In this document: one piece after another, positions 34,687-42,368 of the stretch
How the letters are laid out: every line of letters begins with the position of its first letter
How positions within the stretch are numbered: the first letter of the stretch is position 1
DNA from: Streptomyces sp. NRRL S-87
Lineage (GTDB): Bacteria; Actinomycetota; Actinomycetes; Streptomycetales; Streptomycetaceae
Assembly: GCF_000719335.1 (NCBI RefSeq)
Contig: NZ_JOGB01000031.1
Coordinates: 1 to 64,000, forward strand
Direction of reading: 5' to 3'
Length of the DNA stretch: 64,000 bases
The notes under the pieces: generated by a model
What the model was told of the DNA's origin: nothing
What the model saw: the letters and a program-made list of their open reading frames with translations, nothing else
The model's database searches: none
Made by a program: the position numbers and the translations under genes

Positions 34687-35081
34687 GGGTTCACAAAACC
34701 TCAAACGTTCGAAACGCCTTGCCCAAGTCGGCCCAGCCCAGCGCGAGGAAGGCCCTCGAGGAGATCTGCAACGCCGAGGACCGCGAGCTCGCGCTGAAGG
34801 CCGTCGCGGCGTTCGCCAAGCAGTACGGTCACGGACGACGTCGACGACCTGCTGGCGCTCTACGACTTCCCGCCGCCGAGCACTGGATACGTCTGCGGAC
34901 CACGAACCCCATCGAGTCGACCTTCGCGACCGTTCGCCTGCGCACGAAGGTCACCAAGGGCGCGGGCAGCCGCGCTGCCGCACTCGCGATGGTGTTCAAA
35001 CTCGTCGAGTCCGCCCAAGCCCGCTGGCGAGCCGTGAACGCACCCCACCTCGTCGAACGCCCCGAGGCGGTGGCCGCGTGA
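34687..35081 (+). pseudogene. IS256-family transposase, C-terminal fragment
   Basis: Recognisable blocks are HKTSNVRNALPKSAQPSARK, ALEEICNAEDRELALKAVAA, and after a disrupted stretch with TDDVDDLLALYDFP in another frame, LRTTNPIESTFATVRLRTKV and TKGAGSRAAALAMVFKLVES. The Trp-Pro-Lys segment normally between them is deleted. The N-terminal two thirds with the first catalytic Asp are missing. It stops at 35081. Confidence 0.85.
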
Positions 35082-35106
35082 ACCACGCCACTGCGGCTTG
35101 CACTGC

Positions 35107-35910
35107 TCAGTCCGACAGTTCCCACAGCAGCCGGTAGTACGTGATCCGTTCCAAGTCCGGCTCGACTCCGTAGGCTTCGAGCAGCGGCTCTTCCCATCCC
35201 GGACCGTAGTTCCACTGCGTACTCCATGTGGCAACGGCAAGGTCGGCCCAGCGGTCCGCCACACCCAGCGTGCCGAGATCGACATGTCCGGTCCACATGC
35301 CGTCATCACCGACCAGCGTGTTGGGAGCGCAGGCATCGCCATGACAGACGACGAGCCGGTCGATGGGCGGGGTGTCAGCGAGCACGCCGAGCGCGCGCTC
35401 GACAGTGCGGAAGTGCTGAAGCTCTTGAGGCCAGTCCGCCGGAGTGGTCCGGCCCGCCGCCGCTCGTGAGCGCGCCCTCTCCAGGCGCTTCTCGGCCGAC
35501 CAGTCGAAGGGGCAGTCCGCGACGGGCAGCGTGTCATGGAGTGCCCGCAGCCCGGAGCCGACCGCACGCACCGCGGTGCCGGGGTCGCGCTTCCAGCGAC
35601 CGTCCACCGCCATACGTCCGGGCAAGCCATGGGTGATGATCCAGGACCCCGTTTCGTCAGCGCCCTCACCGAGTACCCGCGGCACCACAGTGAACCTCGC
35701 CGCCCACCGCAGGCGCGCCACCTCAGCCGCAAGGTCGATACCGCTGCCGTGCGGCGTCCACTTCACAAATCGACGCGTATCACCCAAGCCGACTTGGAAC
35801 GTCAACCCGCCGAGTCCGTTCTTCCATACGGCCCGTACCGGCTGTCCCGCCGCGAGCTCGGTGACGATACGTGGCGGCTCGACAGGCCCTTGGGGCGAGG
35901 GGGTAATCAT
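35107..35910 (-). CDS. Aminoglycoside 3'-phosphotransferase-like kinase
   Basis: A 267-residue protein of the APH fold, the usual length for APH(3') enzymes. The catalytic loop is CHGDACAPNTLV and the metal-binding motif is HVDLGTLGVADRWADLAVA. The N-terminal lobe contains FQVGLGDTRRFVKWTP with the ATP-site lysine, and TGSWIITHGLPG. It could phosphorylate an aminoglycoside or another hydroxylated substrate; resistance is inferred from fold only. ATG 35910 is the only reasonable start. It is convergent with the IS256 remnant, so acquisition by transposition is plausible. Confidence 0.85.
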   Translation of the reverse strand: MITPSPQGPVEPPRIVTELAAGQPVRAVWKNGLGGLTFQVGLGDTRRFVKWTPHGSGIDLAAEVARLRWAARFTVVPRVLGEGADETGSWIITHGLPGRMAVDGRWKRDPGTAVRAVGSGLRALHDTLPVADCPFDWSAEKRLERARSRAAAGRTTPADWPQELQHFRTVERALGVLADTPPIDRLVVCHGDACAPNTLVGDDGMWTGHVDLGTLGVADRWADLAVATWSTQWNYGPGWEEPLLEAYGVEPDLERITYYRLLWELSD

Positions 35911-35988
35911 CCGCTCATTCTCACCAGAGCGGCCGATAGCCAGCCAACCATTTCTGGACGCTTCGGTCAGCAGCCCATGTTGGTTGCC

Positions 35989-36018
35989 CGTTGGCGTTGG
36001 CGTTGGCGTTGGCGTTGG
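35989..36018 (+). repeat. Hexanucleotide microsatellite, five CGTTGG units
   Basis: Five perfect tandem copies of CGTTGG, about 80 bases upstream of the kinase start at 35910 and about 170 bases before the divergent ATPase gene. It lies in the shared promoter region, so copy-number change could affect expression. No coding role. Confidence 0.8.
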
Positions 36019-36187
36019 AAGAGTCCTTGGACGTGGTCGGGAGCCTCGCACCGGTCCGAGGTCGAACAAGACGCACAGGGCTGCGATGATCTGAGGGGCA
36101 GGACCCCCCGGCCGCGTCGGTCGGCCGGGGCCGATCCGCGACATGGGAGGATCACCCCGCAGTGCGCATCCCGTCCCGATCTGACCG

Positions 36188-37984
36188 GTGCAGACAGGCG
36201 TTCTTTGGGCAGGCCATCACGTGACCACGAAGACCACAGGTCGAACGGCCGTGATGGAAGCGTTGCTTGACGCGGCGACCAGACCAGTAGTGATCAACCT
36301 GACGGGTCCTGTCGGCAGCGGGAAGTCGGCGATCCTGGCCGAACTCGCCACCGCTGTGCCCGTGGTGGACGGCATCTGCGACGAGGACGACCTGGACCGG
36401 CTCGCGCTCCCGGCCGGAGGCCCGGTCGTCGTGGCCAGCCGTCGTCCGCTGCCGTCGTACCGTGCGTGGCGTCCGGGGGTCGAGGTGATCGGTGTCGAAG
36501 CCGGGCCGTGGCCGGATGAGGAGATCGGCCTCTTGGCCGAAGGGCTCGGGGTCACCCATCCGCACCTGCGTGACGGTGTGCTGCGGCTCGCGGGCGGCAA
36601 CGTACTGCTCGCCTCGGCTCTCTGCCGAGCCCTGCACGCTGCCCCGGGCAGCGTGCCAGGCGCGCTCGACGCCGCAGCCGACGCCGCGGCGCGCGAGGTG
36701 TGCGAGCGGCTCGGCGACGAGGTGGCCGGGATCGAGCGGGCGCTGCTGCTGGTCGCTGCCGTGGGGCAGTGCGACGCAGAGCTGCTCACCCAACTCGGTG
36801 AGGACGGAACGGTGTTCGACCGCCTTCGCGCATGCAGCGTGGTCGTCCCGGACGCGCTCGGACTGGCCGTGGCGGAACCGTTTCGCACCGTCTTCGACCA
36901 GGCCCTGCGCTGGCGCACGCCCGTGGCCTACCGCTCGGCGCGGACGCTGGCCGCCGCGCACCACACGAGGCTGATACCCGCCGAGCACAGTTGCGCCGCA
37001 CGAGGCGATCGGATGGCCGGATCTCTGTTCGCGTCGTTGGACGGGCCGGTGCGGCGGTTGTTCAGCCCGGTGACGAGGCCCGTGCACGTCCGTCCGGCCC
37101 GCGACGACGACGCGTCCGACGTCGGCCGGCTCGTCCGCGTGTGGGCGGAGCGCGGCGGCATGGACGTCCGGCGCTCCGAGCGGCTGCTCGGGTCGCTGGT
37201 GCACGCCGTGCCCGAAGGCGTGTACGTCGTGTGTGACCGGGAGGACCGACCGATCGGACTCAGCAGCACCGCGCCGCTCCACGACGCGACCGTGGCGGTC
37301 CTCGAACCGCTGCTCCAGCAGCACGCGGACGCCGCGTCCGGCGGCGGGCTCTTCATCGGACTCGCGGTGTACGAGGAGCGGCAGGAGGCGGCCCGCTCGG
37401 CGCTCTTCCGGCACCTGTTGTCCACCGCCGTCGGCCGGGGCCGGCTGGTCACCTCGACGCCCTCCCCCGAGTACCAGGCGCTCTACGAGCACGTCGGGGT
37501 CCGCGTACACGGGCAGCTCCGCCACGACGTGTACGGCGGGGGCTCCGCCTGCCGGGTGTACTCGCAGGACTTCGCCGGCGAAGGCGGGGTGCCGCCCTGG
37601 CTGGAGCGGCTCAGACTTCCGTCGCCGGCCCCGGTGCTGCCCGACGACGCGGCCTGGCTCAGCCGCCGCATCCGTGAGGCGCTGGACGCCCTGCACCGTC
37701 CGCAGCTGCTCGCCCGCAGCCCGCTGCTGCCCGTGGCCGGCGACCCGGCCGCACTGCGCGAACTCCTCGGATCCGGCGTGCAGCACCTGCTGAACAGCAC
37801 GGTCGCGACGGAGGCGGAAGCCGGGCGCATCCTGTCGCAGTACTACGTGGAGCGGTGCGGCGGGCACGAGTTCATCGCGAACCGGCTGCACCTGAGCCGG
37901 GCCACGTACTTCCGCAGGCTCAACCAGGGCCTCGCCCTGCTCGCCACCGTGGTCCTCGCCAGGTGCAGGCCGGCGACAAGCTGA
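36188..37984 (+). CDS. Regulatory ATPase with GNAT-like middle and C-terminal HTH
   Basis: A 598-residue multidomain protein. A P-loop LTGPVGSGKSAIL (Walker A at residues 40-47) opens a STAND/AAA-like domain with LALPAGGPVVVASRRPLPSY. The middle, from about 300, resembles a GNAT acyltransferase: VHVRPARDDDASDVGRLVRV, VYVVCDREDRPIGLSSTAPL and FRHLLSTAVGRGRLVTSTPS. The last 40 residues are a helix-turn-helix, FIANRLHLSRATYFRRLNQG. It is probably a transcription factor whose ATPase and acyl-binding domains sense a signal. GTG 36188 or GTG 36221 may be the start. It is divergent from the kinase gene. Confidence 0.7.
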   Translation: MQTGVLWAGHHVTTKTTGRTAVMEALLDAATRPVVINLTGPVGSGKSAILAELATAVPVVDGICDEDDLDRLALPAGGPVVVASRRPLPSYRAWRPGVEVIGVEAGPWPDEEIGLLAEGLGVTHPHLRDGVLRLAGGNVLLASALCRALHAAPGSVPGALDAAADAAAREVCERLGDEVAGIERALLLVAAVGQCDAELLTQLGEDGTVFDRLRACSVVVPDALGLAVAEPFRTVFDQALRWRTPVAYRSARTLAAAHHTRLIPAEHSCAARGDRMAGSLFASLDGPVRRLFSPVTRPVHVRPARDDDASDVGRLVRVWAERGGMDVRRSERLLGSLVHAVPEGVYVVCDREDRPIGLSSTAPLHDATVAVLEPLLQQHADAASGGGLFIGLAVYEERQEAARSALFRHLLSTAVGRGRLVTSTPSPEYQALYEHVGVRVHGQLRHDVYGGGSACRVYSQDFAGEGGVPPWLERLRLPSPAPVLPDDAAWLSRRIREALDALHRPQLLARSPLLPVAGDPAALRELLGSGVQHLLNSTVATEAEAGRILSQYYVERCGGHEFIANRLHLSRATYFRRLNQGLALLATVVLARCRPATS

Positions 37985-38314
37985 CATCGGCAGGTGTCCG
38001 CCACCCCTCCTGCGGGCCGCGGACACCTGTCCGTCCCGTCAGACGGGCAGGACCCCCACCGCTGGTTTGCGAACCCCTTGCAAGCCCCAGATGCCCAGGT
38101 GCGCCAGCCCAGATCGTCCTGGCACGTGCAGAGCGGGATGGCAGCACGTACGAGGTGGAGGACCAGCTCGGCGGCTCGGACCGGGCCGGTGGCACATGCG
38201 GCAGCGGGACGCCAACCGTCACGAGCACATGCGAGGGCGCCGGCGCCGGGGGGCGGCGGGAGGAACGGGCAGACGCGGGCACCGCGGCTTTTCCGGCGGG
38301 CCGCTGACGCAGAG

Positions 38315-38344
38315 GCACGGCCCCCGGGGGGCCGGGGGCCGTGC
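38315..38344 (-). terminator. Hairpin terminator after lectin gene
   Basis: Arms GCACGGCCCCCGG (38315-38327) and its complement at 38332-38344 form a 13-pair stem with a tetraloop of G. It lies 19 bases beyond the stop of the minus-strand lectin gene. Confidence 0.75.
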
Positions 38345-38362
38345 TCACGGGCGTCCGGGGGT

Positions 38363-39067
38363 TCAGAGGCCGAGGGCCGAGCCGCGCCAGTTCTGGTACG
38401 GACGGGCGTCGGAGCAGTCCCAGATGACGAGGCGGGTACCCAAGAGGGTGCTGAGCACGTCCACGCACTTGCCGGAGTGGACGCTGCGCAGCTTGCCGCC
38501 GGCCAGCAGCTCGAACTGCTGGTTGGCGGCGCCGTGGCAGGAGTTCAGGCCGAGGCGCGAGCCGTTGTCCGTCTTGGCGTACTGGACGTCCAGGCAGTGG
38601 CCCATGGAGCGGATGGTCTTGTCGGGCTCCAGGACCCACATCTGGTTGGAGCCGCCGTGGCAGTTGTAGAGCTGGACGATGGCGCCGTCTTTGGTGCTGC
38701 CGTCCTTGACGTCCACACACTTGCCGTTGGGCACGGCGACGATCGGGCCGGAGCCCGCCGGCGGCGGCGGGAAGCAGTGGATCTTCACGAGGGACTGGTA
38801 CGTGTCACCGCCCTGCCAGACGGGCTCCGTGGGTCCCTGGGTGATGTGGCAGAGAGAGGACGGGTACCCTTCCGCCGCGGCCTGCGCGTAGGCCGAGTTG
38901 ACGGCTATCTCCTGGACGAGGTTGTACGGGCCCCAGCCGTCGCCGGTGAAGTACTTGTCCGTGGTGGGCACGGTGGCGAAGGTGGCGGCTGTGGCGCCGG
39001 AGGGCATCACGAACAAGGCCGCGATCACGGCCATGAGGGCCGCTGCGAATGTGCGGGCCAACTTCAT
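38363..39067 (-). CDS. Secreted ricin-type beta-trefoil lectin protein
   Basis: A 234-residue exported protein. MKLARTFAAALMAVIAALFV starts the signal peptide, cut near ATA. The first mature 85 or so residues (YFTGDGWGPYNLVQEIAVNS, SSLCHITQGPTEPVWQGGDT) are unassigned. Residues from about 105 to the end form a ricin-type trefoil with GKCVDVKDGSTKDGAIVQLY, NCHGGSNQMWVL, GHCLDVQYAKTDNGSRLGLN and YQNWRGSALGL, i.e. three QxW-type repeats. It probably binds carbohydrate outside the cell. ATG 39067 follows a purine-rich sequence. Confidence 0.88.
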   Translation of the reverse strand: MKLARTFAAALMAVIAALFVMPSGATAATFATVPTTDKYFTGDGWGPYNLVQEIAVNSAYAQAAAEGYPSSLCHITQGPTEPVWQGGDTYQSLVKIHCFPPPPAGSGPIVAVPNGKCVDVKDGSTKDGAIVQLYNCHGGSNQMWVLEPDKTIRSMGHCLDVQYAKTDNGSRLGLNSCHGAANQQFELLAGGKLRSVHSGKCVDVLSTLLGTRLVIWDCSDARPYQNWRGSALGL

Positions 39068-39443
39068 TGTCGGTCCTTCCAAGTGACGGACTAGTGAGGT
39101 GTACCTGACAAATGCTGGCCGGAAGGGGTGCTCTCCGTCCGGATCCGGCGGGCATGACGCTACCGACCGGACGGGCCGCCGCAGTCTCACGACAGTCTCA
39201 ACCCTCCTACCCTGCAAGCAATCTGAGTGGCGGCCGGACGCCTTGGGGTCGGCTGGGCGCGGGACGTCGCGGCTCGCCGCCCGCGCCGGACGCGGCCTGC
39301 GCCGTCGATCTCGACCGTCCGCAGGCCGCCGCCGCGCTGCGGCGGGACTGCTCGACGGCATCGGTTCCGTCGCCCGTACGGGTGGGCCAGTTCAGCCCTC
39401 CGGTTACACTCGCGCCGCTATCCGAAGGTGAAGGGAACGATCT

Positions 39444-42218
39444 GTGCAGAGTGCCGCTCCTCCGACGCCGGGCGCACGCCGGTTACTCGCCTGCGACACG
39501 GCCGAGGAACAGGCTGCTTATGGGAATGCCGTAGGGGCAGCGCTCGTCTCCCCGCAGGTGCGCCGGCGTTTCGATGCCCGGCCCGGGGTCACCGCGCCGG
39601 CAGTACGTGCCCAGATGGCGACGCCGGAGACGATCGGGCAGGCCCTGGGTTACGTGACGACGACCCTGGGCAACTATCGCCGTGCCGTCGAGGGGCTGTC
39701 CCGTACCCGCTCGGAGCGAGCGAGGCTGCGGTCGGTCGTGGGCGTCGACGCGCGGTCGGCGCTGGTCTACGTCCTTCTGCCCGTCTCCCTCGCTGCGCTC
39801 GTCCATGCGATGTCGTCGGGCTTGTCGTTCTGGGCCGAGCAGGCGGCGATCATCGGAGCACTCGGCGTGGAAGCCCTGCCGATCTTCTTCGCCGTCATCT
39901 CTCCGAGGTCCCGGCAGAACCTCAGGAATCAACTCGCACTCGTCTGGTACACGCTGTGCCTGGCCCTTGACCGCTTCGACGTACGCAGGGCGGCGAAGAG
40001 CTGGGAGCGGGATCTCCGGGAGAACGGAACCCCCCGGGCGGCCCTCGCGGTGATCGAGCAGCTGATGGGCAGGGATCCCCACTCCGTACTCCTGCCCGGG
40101 AGCTTCAAGGGGTTGCGGTCGCCGAGCGGCCCCGGATGGGTGGTGCCCGGCGAAGCGTCCCGCCAGCTGGAGCGCAAACTCGCCGCTCTCGAAGGCGGCA
40201 CGATCGCCGTGTGCGGTCCCCGGGGTTCCGGGAAGTCGACGCTGCTGCAAGACGCCGCCGGCGCGAAGGACTTCCACGTCACCGTTCGCGTGCCGGCCGC
40301 CTACACCCCTTACGACCTGGTCTTTGCCACGTTCGTCGAGCTCTGCGAGCGGTTCATCGCCCGCGAAGGGTTCGAGGTGCCGCAGCTGACGCGGCTGTCC
40401 GGCTTCGTGCGGACCGGCCAGCGCCTACGGAAGGGCTTCCGGGCGTTCCGGCGCGCGATGTTCTTCGGCGTCTTCGCGGTCGGGCTCATCGTTCTCGGCA
40501 CCGCCAAGACCGCAAGGGCCCTGTGGGCCCAGCACGGTGATGGTGTGCGGTCCTGGGCAGGCGAGGCAGGAGACTGGATCGCGCGGCACGCCGAGGAGGT
40601 CTGGCAGGGGCGCAGCGTCGGTGCCGGACTTGTCGTGACGGTGGCCGGTCTTCTGGTGTGGCGGATGGGGAAGTCCGAACGGTGGCGGGACAGGTTGCTT
40701 CACTGGCCGGTGTCCGTGGTCCGTGTGGCTGCGTGCTGTCTGATCGTGGGCCCGGCCGTGAGCCTTCCTTTCGACCCCGGCATCAGGCACCACTTCGCGG
40801 CTGCCGCAGACCTTCACGCCGACGGAGCTCTTGCCGTCCTGCTCCTGGTTCTCTCGATCGCCGTCTGCCTGGGTGCGTACGTATTCGGAGGGGAGGCAGG
40901 CGGCTTGGTGACCGAGCAGCTCTGGAAGCTCGTCAGTGTGCTCGCGCTCTGCTTCGCCGTCTCGGTCGTCCTGCGGAGCGCCGACGTACGGGGCATGCTG
41001 CTGGACTCCGAAAACCCGGCGCGGCTCGCCTACACCATCGCCGGCACCTTCCTGTTCAAGATCGGGTTCTGGCGGACCAGGAGGGCCGAGCCCGAGCTGG
41101 TGACCCGATGCCGTGACCACCTGTTCCAACTCCGGACCACACAGTCCACGTCCGCGGCCCTCAACATCAGCGCCTCGGGGCCCGCCGCTTTCGGCAGCGC
41201 ACACACGTCGTCGCTCGCCAGCATCCCCGCGAAGTTCCCGCAGCTCGTGGAGGAACTGCGGGCCAGGCTCGGGGAGATCGCCCTGCACGTGCATGCGCGC
41301 GGTGGCCGGACCATCATCTGCATCGACGAACTCGACCGGCTCGGGTCGGACACAGCAGCCCTCGCCTTCCTGAGCGAGGTCAAGGCCATCCTGGGTGTGC
41401 CCCGTGTGCACTACCTCATTTCCGTCGCCGAGGACGTCGGCGCCGCCTTCGTCCGGCGGGGCCTGCCGGACCGTGATGCCACGGACAGCTCACTCGACGA
41501 CATCCTGCACGTCCAGCCCGGCGACGTCACACAGTCCCTCGCCATCATGGTCAGACGTGCCGAGGACCTGCCGGAGCCGTACGTGCTGCTGGCGCACGCG
41601 CTGTCCGGGGGCATTCCACGCGATCTGATCCGGTACGGGCGCCGCATCCTGGAGATGCACGAGGACATCTCGTCGGCCCAACAGGCTTCCGCGGTGGAGC
41701 TCACCGAGATCTCCCGGCGCCTCATCGTGGAAGAGCTCCACGACACGCTCGCAGGGTTTCGCACCCTTCTCGCCAAGCAGGTGTGGACGCACGAGAACGC
41801 GGCCTGGCTGTCCAGCTACCGCACCGTGATGGACCACTTGCGTCACGCCCGCCCCGGCACCACCGCTGAACTCGTCGCAGCGCTGGAGTACCTGGCCGGT
41901 TCGGGCGCCGTACCCCCCAGCGGGTCCCCGGCCGATCCGCCGGAGGCCGCTCAGCAGCTGATCACCGAGGCATCCGCCTACACGTACTACGCACTGACCT
42001 TGCTGCAGATATTCCACCCGGGTGACTTCGAGGACCGGCGCAACCGCGCGAGCGCAACGCCGTCGGGAGGATTCCAGTTCCTTGCCGAGGCCAGACTCGA
42101 GCTGGCCGTGTCCCCGCACAGCGCACGGCCCCTGATCGACGCTGCGCGCGGGGCGTGGAGTCTGCGGGCTCTGAGCAGCAGGCTCCTGCCCGTGAGCATT
42201 CCGCCCGCCCGCACCTGA
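39444..42218 (+). CDS. KAP-family membrane P-loop NTPase
   Basis: A 924-residue protein. Walker A CGPRGSGKST is at residues 258-265, and Walker B TIICIDELDRLGSD has Asp628/Glu629. Two hydrophobic helices precede Walker A (SALVYVLLPVSLAALVHAM; AIIGALGVEALPIFFAV). About six more lie between Walker A and B, e.g. MFFGVFAVGLIVLGTA, VGAGLVVTVAGLLVWRM and ALAVLLLVLSIAVCLGAY. Transmembrane insertion between the Walker motifs is the hallmark of KAP NTPases, which include phage-exclusion proteins such as PifA. GTG 39444 follows GAAGGGAA. The next gene encodes a secreted CHAP/RCC1 protein 150 bases downstream. A defence or membrane-signalling role is inference. Confidence 0.82.
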   Translation: MQSAAPPTPGARRLLACDTAEEQAAYGNAVGAALVSPQVRRRFDARPGVTAPAVRAQMATPETIGQALGYVTTTLGNYRRAVEGLSRTRSERARLRSVVGVDARSALVYVLLPVSLAALVHAMSSGLSFWAEQAAIIGALGVEALPIFFAVISPRSRQNLRNQLALVWYTLCLALDRFDVRRAAKSWERDLRENGTPRAALAVIEQLMGRDPHSVLLPGSFKGLRSPSGPGWVVPGEASRQLERKLAALEGGTIAVCGPRGSGKSTLLQDAAGAKDFHVTVRVPAAYTPYDLVFATFVELCERFIAREGFEVPQLTRLSGFVRTGQRLRKGFRAFRRAMFFGVFAVGLIVLGTAKTARALWAQHGDGVRSWAGEAGDWIARHAEEVWQGRSVGAGLVVTVAGLLVWRMGKSERWRDRLLHWPVSVVRVAACCLIVGPAVSLPFDPGIRHHFAAAADLHADGALAVLLLVLSIAVCLGAYVFGGEAGGLVTEQLWKLVSVLALCFAVSVVLRSADVRGMLLDSENPARLAYTIAGTFLFKIGFWRTRRAEPELVTRCRDHLFQLRTTQSTSAALNISASGPAAFGSAHTSSLASIPAKFPQLVEELRARLGEIALHVHARGGRTIICIDELDRLGSDTAALAFLSEVKAILGVPRVHYLISVAEDVGAAFVRRGLPDRDATDSSLDDILHVQPGDVTQSLAIMVRRAEDLPEPYVLLAHALSGGIPRDLIRYGRRILEMHEDISSAQQASAVELTEISRRLIVEELHDTLAGFRTLLAKQVWTHENAAWLSSYRTVMDHLRHARPGTTAELVAALEYLAGSGAVPPSGSPADPPEAAQQLITEASAYTYYALTLLQIFHPGDFEDRRNRASATPSGGFQFLAEARLELAVSPHSARPLIDAARGAWSLRALSSRLLPVSIPPART

Positions 42219-42368
42219 GGCGCTGCGGTGGGTGGCAGGCCTCGCCGCGGACCGGGGAACGCCCGCCGCACTGGCATCCGCGGGGTGCGGCCCGGCGGAC
42301 AACAGGGCGGAACCGGTCCGCAGCCGGTACCGTGGGTTCCTTCGCGACCGGGGGCGGGGGTGGGCCGG

